DNA of 64,000 nt from Tetradesmus obliquus (lineage: Eukaryota > Chlorophyta > Chlorophyceae > Sphaeropleales > Scenedesmaceae), in assembly GCA_030272155.1 (NCBI GenBank), contig CP126195.1, forward strand, positions 3,269,001-3,333,000, in the 5' to 3' direction. The translations under genes were made by a program, and so were the position numbers. The notes beneath the pieces were generated by a model. It did not search any database. It saw only the letters and a list, made by a program, of their open reading frames with translations, and was not told the origin of the DNA. Within the stretch, counting starts at the first letter, position 1. Each line of letters starts with the position of its first letter. This document shows positions 35,063 to 49,000 of the stretch, piece by piece.

Positions 35063-35282
35063 TCACAGCCAGCGCATCCACCAGTTGTACATCTTGCGCT
35101 GCTCACAACCAGGGGCATCCACCAGGTACCAGATCTTGTGCAAATGTTTTGCATGCGTGCACAAAAGGGTGGCCGCGGCTCCTCACAGCTAGGGCATCGA
35201 CCAGATGTACACTTTGGTAAAGGGCGGAAAGGTCTACACCGTCCTAAGCAAAGCAGCGGCTGCCGCGTCCCAGTTGCTGCCG
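35063..35282 (-). repeat. Three echoes of the ATR terminal codons downstream of its stop
   Basis: The last codons of ATR (minus strand, KMYIWWMPWL-stop, at 35283 upward) recur in degenerate form with TCACAGC-like starts at 35183, 35103 and 35063, spaced about 100, 80 and 40 bp. They lie in what should be the 3' UTR. Confidence 0.75.
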
Positions 35283-38200
35283 TCACAGCCAGGGCATCCA
35301 CCAGATGTACATCTTACCCAGGTTCTCGTGGTCACTCGCTTCCTCAATCAGCCGCGCAGCCTGGCCCTGCGGGGACACAGCGAATAGCACACAAACATGT
35401 TAGCGCAGGTGAGCCAAGCATAACACAGATACCGTCCAGGAGTCACCTGTGTCATCTGCTGTTATGTTGTTCGTGTTATTCAGCGCGCCCCTGCCTCGGA
35501 AGCTGCATCACACTTTGCAGCAGCAGGAGCACGCACAACAGCTGCAGCAGGCCTCTCAACGCAAGGCAATGCACATCCAATGCACATCCAATGCACATCC
35601 AATGTGAAGTAAAGCTCATGAGGCGCCCCCCTACAAGCAATGCTGCCATTTTCTGCAAGGCACCCCGCACCTCAATGGCAGGCTGGGTATGGCTGCCACA
35701 GCAGACACACATGCAGTACAACTTGTACTTGTGTGTTGGCAACAGCACAATGTGAGCCCATTGACACATCTGAATGGCACAGCTCCTGCACACACCAAAA
35801 CCGCCAGCTGCAGCACAGCACACCATAATTATGCATCGATATTCCTGCGCCTACCTCGCAGCTCAGTGGCAGGCTTGGTATGGCTGCTACCCCCAACAGC
35901 GTGCCTGACAGCCGCCCCTCCATCACAGCCAGCGCATCCTTGGCCTACAGCAGGCAGCACACATGGCACACACATACTGGTTTAACGTACTATGTTGACA
36001 TACCAGCAAGCATTTGCAAAGAGGCGTAAAGGCACAGAGGTGCAAATGCAAAGACTGTACTTGCTGACCAGGAGTGCCGGGCAAACAAAGCGCAGATGTC
36101 ACAGCAACAGCTGCCGCAGCTCCAACCGATGCACATGTGCACCGCGCTCTGATCTGGCATGCCTTCAACCGCTGCGCGTTACCCTACACTAGTGCCAATG
36201 CTGCCCTTGCACCGTAGACCGCAACCCGTGTTCAAACAAGCAACATGCTGATTACTACTATCACATCTGCTTCATTTGCACCCCAAGCACCCCGCACCTG
36301 TGGGTTCTCTGCCTCAGGCCCCGCTGCTGCTGCTGCGCTGCCCCCCTTGGAGCCGCGCGCCCAGTCCACCAGCGGGTCGTGCAGGAAGGTCTCAGCACAC
36401 GTCATGAGCGTGGCCTTGTTGGCGCGCAGCACCTGCGGCAGTCAATCACGCCAGACGCGCAGCGCAAAACGTCATCTCAGTGCTTGAGCTCTGCCGCTCT
36501 AGACCCTGCGGCACACGTCATCAGCACGACTTTGTTGGCGCGCAGCACCTGAGGCACAGGTACATTCATGTCAACACGCTTGCATAGAGCGGCATGTAAG
36601 CTTAGGAAGGAGTGAAGGAAGAGTGTGTGCGCACGTCATCAGCGTGACCGTGTTGGCGGGCAGCACCTGTGCACAATGCACGCCAGGCCAACACGCCCGG
36701 CACACAACATCACCTTTATTATGCAAACACTGCTGACAATCTTATGAGTTTTGCGCTTTTTGTGCAGCGTCTCGTGGCCGCACCCCCACAAAGGTGCTGC
36801 CAATGTACATGCGCTCCCCGCTCACCTGCAGCGTCATCTCTGCGGCGCGCCTGAACGCGCCCTCCACGCCGCTCACTCCAAATGCATCCACCACGTTCTG
36901 TGTGAGCCTGAAGGGCACCATCTCAGGCACCTCCAGCGTGAGCCCCTTGTCAAACAGGCAGCCAAAGTCGACGTGCATCGTCTCGCCTGCAAGGGTGGTT
37001 TGACCACAGCAAGCGCACCAAGAATATGTCAGCAGGAATAGCAGCAGTTGCTGAAAGTGAGCATGACAATCACTCAACTGCTTGGCAACTAAGATCACGT
37101 GCAGAGCCAACAGCTGTCCAGCATGCACGAGGCGCCATCATGCTGTCATGCACGTGCTCACACAGTTGCATGCAAGGCACGCTGCAGCACATGCATCCGC
37201 ATCAGCATCAGCAGCGCGCCGCACCTGTGAGGCTGTGGATCATGATGTTGTCGCCGTGCCTGTCACCCAGCCCCAGCACATGGCCCACCATCGCCCACGC
37301 AGCATTGGTGCGCGTGAAGGCCAGCCGCGCTGCCAGCCAAGTGCCAGGCTCTGGGAAGCGGGACAGCAGCCACTTTCCCAGCCGCGGGGGTAAGCTCTGC
37401 AGCACCCTGTCCAGCAGCTGCGCACGGTTGCTGCCTGCACAGCAAGAAGTCAAGCAGCAGGCATGCAGGCGACTGAGTTGACGGGCACTGCTTTTATAGC
37501 TGCAGACAGCAGGACGACCGACACATATCTCCAAGGTAGCTCCAGCAGCTCTGAAGACAGCTGAGCTGTAAACACCGCCAGGCGTAACATCCCTGGCATA
37601 CCCGCATCACGCCGTCGCAAAGCAGGTGCCAAGTAAGATAAAACAAAAGTAACAGCCAAGAACCGCACCCGCAAAGCCGTCGTACATCTTCTTGATCTGG
37701 TGCGGCGTGCTGTGCCTGCTGTACAGCCGCTCCTTGCCCAGCACCTCCTCACACGCTGCTTTGAAGGGCACCAGGTGCTCCACCCACTGCAGCAGCCCGC
37801 AGTCGTCGGTGAGGGGCAGCACCGCATAGGTGCGCAGGCACAGCCCGCGGCGGCGCGCCTGAGGTTGGCGTGCCAGCAGTGCGTTGAGCGTGCCTGCGGG
37901 GGTGCAGTTGATGGCACCACAGCATAAGTGTCAGTGTGTGTGATGCATGAGATGAGGGCTGGTTGCGCTGGCACAGCAGGACAGGCTTGCAGGCCGGTGC
38001 GCACGACCGCCAGAGCACTAGCAGAACCCCATACGACTGCAGTGCAGGGGAAAGCGAGCCTTGTAGCCTTGCGGCAAAGCTTTTGCTGTGCCCCCTCACC
38101 CGCAAAGTCCATGAGCCTGTAGTCCTTGCGCAGGTCATCCTTGGGCTTGGCCAGGAAGGGGTAGTCCGCGCCATCACTGCGGCGGCAGGCAGGCACGGTG

Positions 38201-41076
38201 AGCAGCCAGTAAGGCAGCAAGGCCATGGTGTATTAGCAGCGCGACCACCGCAATTCAATCAGAAGAAGTTGGTACAAGTGATGCAGCCAGGCAGCAGGTT
38301 TTGATTCGGCTTCATCGCGCTGCTCATCACCACCACCTCACCATGTATGCAATCAAACTTAAAGCAAGTGCTCTGCTGCGTGGCCTCACCTGCCGATGAA
38401 GGTGATCTTTTTGGGCTTCATCAAACTGCTCATCACGATGACCTCATCGCGCATGCCCTGAATGGTGGCCTGGCTGCACACGGGGCGGTGCCCAGGCGGC
38501 AGCTTGCCGCCCGGCGGCAGGTCCACAGTGAACAGCGCCTGCAGGAAGATATGATTGGAGTTTTGACCCCGCTCAGTATATCTGCTTTACTATACGGCAC
38601 TGTTATTTGGGTTGTGTGAGGAAGAGCGGGCAGGGCTGATGTGTATGCAGGAGGAGGCAATGGAGCCCGTGCAGGCCCAACATCAAGGAAGCTTGCACGA
38701 AGGCGTTGCAGTGGAACTGGCGGTTGCAGCTGGCTGCGCAGCACGCCAGGCTGGCCAGGTGTCTCTGCTTATCTACATGCATGGATACACACAGCGTGCT
38801 GCTGCGCTCAACCTCGTCCATAGCGCAGCTGCCCATCCTTATGCAACGCCTGGTATGACGTACTACATAACTCATCGTGGAACACGCAGCGCCTCACCTG
38901 CACGGGCACCTGCACGTCCACTGGCAGCATGTTGACCAGGTGCTTGAACTCCTTGAAGGCGCTGCAGCGCGTGACGCGCCTGTCGCTGGGCGGCTGCCAC
39001 ATGCAGGCGCGGATGAGCTGGTCGGCCAGCCGCGCAAAGACCTCAAACAGGGAGCGGCCCGCCTCGCCGGAGCGGCGCTTGGCCTGGTTGAGGATGCTGG
39101 AGGCGGCCTCCTGCAGGGGTGATGATACATATGTGGGGCACATACACACAATAAAAAACATGCTCGTTAGGTTCAGGTGTTGGCAGTATCGGCCTCGCTG
39201 GAGTGACGCTTGGCCTGGTTCAGGATGCTGGAAGCTGCCTCCTGCAGGGTTGACATGAAACATAGGGATGATATGCGGGGTGAGCAGTGTGTGTGAGGAT
39301 GCCAAGGTGCTGGTGCCAAGGTGATGCTCCAGCTATCCTGACTTGCAGGATGTGGTGCGCCGCATGGAAGCAGACAACGTGCAGCGCATGCAGTCTGGCC
39401 ACTTTACGCGACAGCGCTACATGGCTGAAAGGCGTCTTTGGGGTGATACACATACTAAAAGGGCTGTCTGAGGTATTTCTGAGCAGTGTGGGCAGCATGC
39501 ATGCTGGCCTCATGTGATAGCGCGCTGACAGGCCAGCCGCACCTGCCGTGCCCGCACTGTGCTCTTGCACACTGTCGCCATCGCCCACAGTGCCTGGTGA
39601 GGGAAGTGGTCTGCAATTGCGCCCAGCAGCTGCTGCATGAAGTCCTGCACGTCCTGCAGCAGTCAACAGGTGCAGCAGACGCATCACATGTCAGCGCCCC
39701 TATGTTACTTGGGGCCTGCAGCTTCAGAAATTACGGCAACGTCTTTGAGCTGACAGCTGCAGGCCATGTTGTTGTGCACATTGTCAAAGTGCACCGCCTG
39801 TTATGCACAAGATGCCGAGCTTAAGGAACCTGTACAGCTTCGGATGCTCAAATGCGTTTAGCAAACACTAGCCAGCACAAGCACAGCCAGCCGCTCACCT
39901 GCTGTGGGTGGCAGATGCGGCTGGTGAGCTGCGGCAGCACCAGCAGCCACTTGTAGGGCGGGATGTTGCGCAGCAGCCCACGCATCACGCCAGACACCTG
40001 CAGCAGCATGAACCGCAGTACAAGCAGAATGTCGAAGCATGGACAGGCCACACACTGACCAGCTGCAAGGCTGGCTAGCTGCAGGAGAACAGTCCCACAA
40101 ACATTCTCTCACACAGTATGACCAGTAACTCAGTACCATTGCAAATGCAAGCACACAAATGCTTTGAACATGCAGATCCGCATGCAACCGCCGGACACTC
40201 ACCTGTGTGTGCGTGTTGCGCATCTTCTGATTGACGGCCTTGCTGGCAGCCACCTTGGAGCCGAAATCAAAGTAGAGCGTGAGCAGCCGCGGCAGGCTCT
40301 GCAGGATGTGCTTGTGGCCCGCACGGATGCTCTCGCCATAATGCTCCAGTGCCTGCGGTGCGCGAGGTCGCAGCACAGCAGCAGCCGTGTTGGTAGCAGC
40401 TGCGATTCGTTATTACAACAGCAGCCTCGACAGCTGCTGCGCCTGGCAAATAAATTAAAACGGAGCCATATGTGTGGACGATCAGAAACAGTCAGGCAGG
40501 AGTCAGCTGGCATATGCGATGGCTCTGTCCCAGTATTGGTTTGCATGCGATGCATTGCTCACCTGGGGCAGGTAGTCCAGTGGGCTGTCGTCAGGCGTGC
40601 GCACCCGGCTGCGCCCACTGAGCCGGTCCATACCCTTGCTGGCCGCAGGCTTGCCCTGCAGCAGCAGCAGCAGCAGCAGCAGGATGTTGCTGGGGGCAAC
40701 TCAAGTGAAAGTGTAGAAGCCACCTGTTTTGTACCACGTGCACGAAGGCGGCTGCATGCAAGCGTGGCGTGTGTGCCATGCAACCAGCAGCCGCACTGCC
40801 TGCGGACCGGCCATTGCACCCCTGTTGCTTCCTGGTCGAGTTCAAGAGTTGCCGCAAGTCAAGCGTCTCCCGGCATGCCCAATCAACAAACGAAATGTAC
40901 ATTGCTTTGGTGGAGTGCTAAGCAAGCGCGACGCAACCCTGCTGCTGTCGTTCCTCGCACCTCGCGCTGCTTGGCGTCCCTGTAAAGGCTGTCCAGGTAC
41001 AGCGCGTAGCTGAAGTGGGCTTTCTCCCAGGAGCCATCCAGCTGGATGGCGTCCTCGTAGTTGGCGCGCTGGAGGC

Positions 41077-41109
<33 letters not shown>

Positions 41110-44100
41110 GGCGGCAGGGGCGGCGACAACGTTGTTGAAGATTGCAGCAGGGACAGAGGCGCTATCAGACAGGAATGCAACATCTGATGCCTGCCACACT
41201 GCTGCGGTAGGAAACAGCCCATGGTGTGCAGGCTGAGCTGCGTGCTGCTGTAACACTGACAGCTGCAGGTAACCGTTGCAGAACAATCCTGCAGGCGCAT
41301 TGCGAAAACCCACCAGCATGTCCTTGTGTCCCTGGCCCACAGCCGCCATCCACTCTGTGAGCTGCAGCATCTCTTTGGCGCGCTGGTGCTGCAGCGCGGC
41401 ATCCTCAGGCTGAGCATCTGCTGATGGAAAAGCAGCAGCGGCAGCAGCAGACAACAGCAGCAGCAGCGGCAGCCAACAACAGCTGTCAGCCTCAAGACGC
41501 ACCAGAAGGATGTGCTTGCACGGCAGTCGCCTGCTGTTGCCAGCAAGGTGAGCTGCACCTGCCAGCAGCTGCAATTCTCTCGACCTTGCAATGCAAACCT
41601 GTTTCTACTACAGCTGTGTTATGTAGCAGTAACACAACTCACCGCTGTCCAGCATCTGCTGCACCGCCAGCTGCAGCTCCATCACCGCCCTGTGGCCCTT
41701 CTCACGCTCCCACAGCAGCCGGCAGCGCTCCAGCAGCGCCCCGGGCACGCCACGCGCGCTCGCCTCCAGCACAGACGTCTCCGCGGCCTCCTGGTGGCCT
41801 GCGGCAAGCATGGATTGTGTGTCTGATATGTACATGATATTGAACATGTAGAACAGCAACTGCTGATTACATCTGGTGTGCTGCTTGCATTTGATAGGCC
41901 AGGTTATTGCAAACACAAAAGCGCTTAATGCAGACAATGTCATCCTGGGGGCTTTTGCTCCCGGACTATTCATGTTTATTCACGTGGCCTCGCGTTGTGC
42001 TGCTACTGCAACCACATGCTGCAGTTGCTTGAGGAATTGCACGCGCCATGCAACACTGTGGCACGGCCTTCCGCAGGCGATGTTGCGTCAGCCTGAAGTA
42101 GCCACACCCACCCGTGCTCCTGCACAGCTTGGCGTGCTGCAGCCAGCAGCGCCCCATGGCCTCGCTGTCGGCAGCCAGCCCAGCCAGCTGCCGCCGCAGC
42201 GCCAGCAGCGGCTCGCGGCAGCTCAGCAGCGGAGCAGTCAGCGGCAGCCGCTCACGCCAGCGCAGAGCGCGGCTGCGCACCAGCGGACCCACAGGCTGCG
42301 GCTGCAAGTTTGAACAGAATAGGCAGACACAGTTCAAGCCGGCGTTGTCAGTGGCGAGTAAACACATGCGGACGAGGATGATACGGAATGGCACAGCAAC
42401 ACATAGCGCCAAGTATCACTGTGGTGCATGGTCAGCCATGCTGCTGACGTTACGAAAGGACCTGCAGCGTGCAACCACCACCCTGCACCAGACACAATAC
42501 ATGCAACGCTGAGCGCAGTGCAGCTACTTCATCTTGTGTCTACGTGTCTCATCACGCGCCGCGCCATGCATCGTACCTGCTGCATCAGCGCGCACGCGTT
42601 CTTCCGCTCCTCCAGCATGCGCAGCTGCGCTGGATGCATGAGCTACAGCCAGATGTACAGCACGCATGCTCCTGCAGCATGTGCAGCTGCAGCTACTGTA
42701 ACAGCTACAGCCGATCTGCATACATACTTATCTAACACGGCGTGCTTACCCGCTGCATCAAGCCGCAGGCGTCCTCCAGCTCCTGCAGCATGTGCAGCTG
42801 CAGCTACTGCAACAGCTACAGCCAATCTGCATACATACTTATCTAACACGGCGTGCTTACCCGCTGCATCAAGCCGCAGGCGTCCTCCAGCTCCTGCAGC
42901 ATGTGCAGCTGCAGCTACTGCAACAGCTACAGCCAATCTGCATACATACTTATCTAACACGGCGTGCTTACCCGCTGCATCAAGCCGCAGGCGTCCTCCA
43001 GCTCCTGCAGCATGTGCAGCTGCAGCTACTGCAACAGCTACAGCCAATCTGCATACATACTTATCTAACACGGCGTGCTTACCCGCTGCATCAGGCCGCA
43101 GGCGTCCTCCAGCTCCTGCAGCATGTGCAGCTTGAGCAGCTCGGGGTAGCAGCGCGCGTAGCTCTCACCAGCCACAGCAGGCAGCACCTCCAGCACCTCT
43201 GCGCGCTCACGCGTGATGCCGAGCAGCACCGCGGGGTAGGCTCTGCGCTGCGCAGCTTCCAGTATTGTGCCCACACACACCTGCAGGTCAGCAGCAGGCA
43301 GTGTTTGCTGGCGTAAGGAGTTGCTATTGCGTGTGACGTGAGCCTGCACCGCTGGGTAAGCGCGGCGCTGCGCGGCCTCCAGGGTGGCCCCACACACACC
43401 TGCGGGTGATATACGTCAGCAGGCAGTGTTTTTGGTGGCGTAATCACGTGTGATACCACACAGCACCGCGGGGTACGCTCGGCGCTGCGCAGCTTCCAAT
43501 ATTGTGCCCACACACACCTGCAGGAATTGCAGCAGGCGTTGTTTGGCGACCCAAGCATCTACTGCTATCACGTGTGATGCCGGACAACACCGTGGGGTAT
43601 GCGCAGCGCTGTGCAGCCTCCAAATATGCCCACACACACCTGCAGACCATCAATGGGCACGTAGCACCGCTTGCTGAATGCCTCTTACGACACATTTGGC
43701 CTCAAGTTCAGAGCTGTTCAGGTGTGTGTGGCAGAGTGAGGGCGCGTCAGCTAGCGTGTTACCTGCAGCGCCAGTGCAGCGCATGCAGTGTGCAAACGTC
43801 CTCGCACACACCGATGTTGTGCCACCATGCAGCGCGTGCAGCCAGCTTGGCAGCCACTTCCCCGGCTGCAGCATCACGCTCAAACACGAAAGCAAGAAGC
43901 AGCCCCATGCTCACACACGATCAAACCCGGCCAGTCCCTTACCTCCCACTTGTCTGCTGCAGTCACTGGCTTCACGCCAGCAGCAGCAGCAGCCTCAATG
44001 ACTGCCAGGTAGCCTCGGAGAGTGCCCCACGCCCCCAGCCGCCACGCTGCTGCCAACCCCAGCGCTGCCAGCTGTGTGATCCACCACTGCGCCCCACCCA

Positions 44101-46010
44101 TGCCCCGCATTTCCTCAGCGCTAACACCTAAACCCCCAGGGTTCAGGGTTCCAAGTGTAGCCATATCAGGGTTCAGGGTTTGGGCCATGTCCGCGGCGTC
44201 AGGGTTTGATGCTGAGCCGCTGCCGCTCAGGCAGCGTGCGATCAAGCCGTCTACTTGCCGCAGCAGAGTTTGGTGGTGGCCCATCTGCAGCAGGCAGCGC
44301 AAGTGCCCTATCTGAAGGCTGCTGAGGCCATGGTAGCTACCAACTTCAACCCCGGCAGCAGCAGCAGCAGCACCGTCACTGCCTGCAGGCCTCAGCAGGG
44401 GCCCCAGATCGCTGCTGTTTGCGCTGCCACCAGCCGCCACTGCCCGCGCTGCTTGTATCAGCACATCAGCAGCTGCGCCGGCTGCAGTCTGCCTATCCGC
44501 GGCCCGTGCCGCTGCTGCTGCTGCGGTTGTTTCAGCTGCTGTTGCCGCCTCCTGGCTCAGCGCCAGCTCATACAGAGCTAGCGCCTCTGACCATGCGCCT
44601 GCTTTCTCTGCCACCAGGATCTGGTCGCTGGTGGTGAGGCCACCCTGCCTGAGCTGCACTAGGCCTGCAGTAGTGCATGGCAAAGTGACAAGAGTACCTC
44701 AGGTAAGGGAAGAGTCACAACAAGGCAACATGCGTGTCACCTCCCAGCATGCTGCGCAGACGAAGCACGCAGTTTGTGGTCAGCCGGCTTACCAGCGTGT
44801 TACGTGTACAGCGGCTTCTATCGACACACCAGGCACTCCAAGAAAACACACAGTACTGTTCAAGAGCAGGCACACACCACGGCTGACTGCTCACGCCGTA
44901 CACGTGTTGCTCAAAGCACTCACCAGCCAGCCCATCTGGCTCCTCCAGCTGGCCATACACTTCCAGCAGGAACGACACCTGCAGCGCAAGCAGCAGCAGC
45001 AGCAGCAGCAGCAGCGCAACAACTAATGTACCGCCGCTTGCAAAGTCATGCACAGGATGCCATGTGCAGCTCTGGCTTGGCTGGACTCTGCTACATCATG
45101 CAGGCAAGCATGCACTTTACTGTGCTGGTCTTGTACACATGTAAGTGCACCGTTGTATGGCACATACGCACGGCCTGTTCCTGTTGGTGATTTAAAACTG
45201 CAACTCAACAAAGCTCACGTCGTCGTAGTTGTAGCTGCTACAGCCGCCGTTGAAGGCCGAGGGGTTGAGCCCGCCGCCATGCTTGTCCCGCACGTAGCTC
45301 TCAAAGTACTGCAGCGCGCGCGCATACGAGCCACACCTGCAGCAGCAGCAGCACACATCACTGGAGCCCGCCGATGTTGCTGCTTTCGGCTCTGGTTGAT
45401 TAGCCAAGGGGCACTCACTAGAAAGCGTGTGAAGCACAAAACATGATGCTGATGCACAGCAAGACAACCCACCTAAGTGCAGCCTGCGCGCGTGTCTCGA
45501 TGGGTATAGCGGTGAGGATGGAGGCCACGTTTGCCACAAAGGGAGGCAGCGCCACGTCAACCACCGGCGGCTGCGCCTGGCGGTTGCCACCTGCCGATGG
45601 TGTTGGCGTGGCAGGAGGAGCAGACGCGCATCATATGCAAGTGCAGAACGAGCAGAAGTATGACTATGCTATAAATAGTGAGAGTAGCAAGTGTGCTATG
45701 CATTGCATGCACTGTTATACTTGCTCGCAACAAACTGTGATTTTACTGCCATGCACTGTCAAGGACCAGAAGCACCCACCACCTCAGCAGGAAGCAGGAA
45801 GCAGCAGAGCCTAATGCGACATAGAAATGTGCACACCCTCCCCTGCCCCACCTGCTGCTGCAGCCTGCGCGGCCGCGTCTGCTGCCTGCTTCTCAGCTGC
45901 TGCCTGCTGCTCCTGCACCCAGCGCTGCAGCAGGTCCAGCTGGCCAAAAATGCACTGCAGGTACAGCTCAATCTCATCGATGTGGTGGTCGGGGCCGCGC
46001 GCGGCGCACT

Positions 46011-46050
<40 letters not shown>

Positions 46051-49000
46051 ACTTCTGGTTTTGTTGTGTTTGACTCTGCTGCGCATGGTTCGTGCGCATG
46101 GTAAGCTGCTCTGCAGGCGACTGAAGTACGTGTTTGAAGCAACTGTAGCAAACCGGACAGCTGGTTCCCGCACCTGCATCACTGCAGATATCTCCCGCAC
46201 CACCAGCTCCAGCCCCTCCCCGCCTTGCCCCGCCACCTCAGCCATCATATATGGAAGTAGCCCCATCATCAGGGGGGCATCCCACGCCATGACACCCCTG
46301 CAGGCCTCAAAGGCGGGGGCCAGGGGGCCGGCAGACAGCTCCGCCAGCTGCTTGAGCCACAGGTTGAGCCAGCGGCGGAAGGTGTGCGCGTGGCTGCCGA
46401 AGACCACGCCTGCGCGGCGCAAAGCAGCAAACAGCAGCAGGAGCAACAGCACAGACAGGGGACCTGTGAACATGTGTGTGGGTGAGCTGAGAAAAAGGTT
46501 TCCCAACATAGACTATGTGTTGTTCGCACGTAAGCTGACAGGTGCCCCAGCCGGGCAGCCAACGTGCGTGATATCACATGCGCTATCTAGCTAGGCACAT
46601 TGCCAGCCAGCCGCGCACCTGGGATGCCCCGCTGACGCGGCGCGATGCAGAACTTGGTGGTCAGGAAGGGCCTCACGATGGACTGCACGCCCTCCTCCAG
46701 CAGGCTGAACAGCGAGCCGGGCTCAGAGGCAGCCTGCAGGTCTGCCTGCTGCTGCGCCTGGGGATTCAGATCCAAGCCTTCTATGGGGCCGACAGCAAAG
46801 GCCTGCTGGTTGCGGTGTGGGGGAATGTGCAGTATGACAGCAGGAAGAAGCGTTGAGGGGCAACAAATGGTTGTCCTGCAAGAGCTTGCGTGTGCAGCTG
46901 CTGGCACCGAAGCTGTGCACTGGTGAGTACAGAAAAACTCCCTGCAACCCTGATCCGAAAGCACTGCGACATGCTACACGCCCCGCCCCTGCCGCACTTA
47001 CCTTATTGCTTGCGTCGCATCCTGCAGCCGGCGCTTGGTGTAGTGCTGCAGCAGGCTCTGGATTGCATAGCTGGTCGTCTCCAGCTGCCCAATGTCGCAC
47101 ATCGCAAGTGCCAATCCTGTACTATATGGTATCCTGTACTATATGGTAGAGGACAAGACTGCAAAAAAAACCTGCTGCAGCACCTCTGCGATTACACGCA
47201 ACAGCAGCGCAGTCCAAGCTACAGGCGGCAACCCTCAACCCCCTGCCCTGCCGTACTCACCTTCATCGCCCGGGCAGCTGCCTGCAGCCGCCGCTTGGTG
47301 TAGTGCTGCAGCAAGCTCTGGATGGCATAGCTGGTCGTCTCCAGCTGCCCGATGTCATATGCAGTCTGCAGCACACGCACCAGGTGCTGCTGCAGCAGCG
47401 CCACCAGGCAGCTCTCTGCTCGGTATGCAAAGGGTGCGGGCTTGGGCAGCTGTGGCTTCACGTGTGCAGGATCAATGGCACCCAACAAGCCCAGGCACTG
47501 CGCACACCTGCAGTGGGGGCAGTGGTTCGTTGTTGACGACAAGTATGAGGAGTGTGTCTTGTATGTACTGTGTAGCAGATCATATGCAAGTAGGTGATGT
47601 AGTGTGCGGGATCAATGGCACCCAGCAGGCCCAGGCACTGAGCACACCTGCAGCACAAGACGTCATTGGTGCTCATTAGCTGTGGTATGCGACGTATGAG
47701 ATGTACTGTGTAGCAGATCCGACTGCAGGGAGATGTATGTAGTGTTCCAGTTGTATGCAGGCTAGCAGTGTACAAGCAAAGGCTCCCCAGCTGATGATCA
47801 TAAACGAGGCACTGATGCTCACCGCTGCTTCATCGACTGCACCATGTGTGAGCGAGGGTGCCCAGAATGTACGCGCGGCAGGTTGGCGCAGCTCGCCAGC
47901 AGCGCAGCCAGCAGCTGCGACACCAGCTCCCTGCACTGCCCAGGAGCCAGCTTGCTGCTGCTGCTGCCATCGCCACTGCCAGCCTTCCCTCCCTTCCCCT
48001 TCTGCTGCTGCTGCTGCTGGCCATTACCAGCTGCCGCACCACTGTCCGCCTTGTTATTTGCGTCCTGAGGGAGTGCAGCTGGTCCAGAGCAGCTCAGCAG
48101 GCCTGACATGGCATCGCTCATGAATGTTTTGTGCTGCAGCAGGAAGCTGCGCACCTCCCCGAGGGCCACGTGGCGCACCGCCATGGACTCGTGCTGCAGC
48201 GCACCTATCAGCAGCTGCAGCTGCTGCAGCGGGCCTTGGCGGGGCTGCTCCTGCAGAGCCAAAACATATGCAGAATAAGCGCTAGTGGGTTTGTATACTT
48301 GCAAGGGGTGTGAAAAAGTCAAGTGCTGCAGCGGGCCCTGCCGGGGCTGCTCCTGCAGACACATGACTACATGGCAGATACAAGGCAAACGCTAGTGGGC
48401 TTGCGAGTGGCACAAAGGATAGGAGACACAAGCAAACACAGCAGCCAAAGCTTCAACTGCAGCAGCCCAGGCTGACCATCTGCCGCTCAGCAGCAACAGG
48501 TAGTATACAATCTGCCCTGGTCTTTGACCAGCGCTGGTCTGCTCTTACCTGAGCCAGAACCTGGTTGACCTCTTTCAGCACATCCAGAGACGGCAGCGGC
48601 GGCATGTTGCGCAGCGCCGCGCGCACGTGCTGCCGCTGCTTCACCACAATCTCATGCAACACATCTGCAGCCAGCTGTACCGCTGCTGTATCCACCTCCC
48701 CTGCTGCTGCTTCTCCTCCTGCTTGCGCTGCTGCTGTTCCAGTTCCTGCTGCTGCTGCTGTGCTGCCCTCCTGGCTGGTGAGTCCAAGCACTGGCAGCAG
48801 CACGACAGCTGCATGTGCTGCCACTCGCTGCAGCACTGCGGGTGCATGCTGTGCCAGCAGCTGCACAAAGACAAGCCAGCCAGACAGCGCCTGCATGCGC
48901 AGCGGACCATCTGTGCAGTACAGCAGAGCCTCTGACAGCACCGCCATCATCTGCAAGAGGAAAAGGCAGCAGCAAGAAGCAGCACAGCAGCACGCTGATC

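Noticed and set aside
42643..43071. Minus-strand open frame with a perfect 37-aa repeat (VCRLAVAVAVAAAAHAAGAG...)
   Set aside because: It is open only because the 111-bp DNA repeat is a multiple of three. The ATR exon and its splice sites are in another frame.
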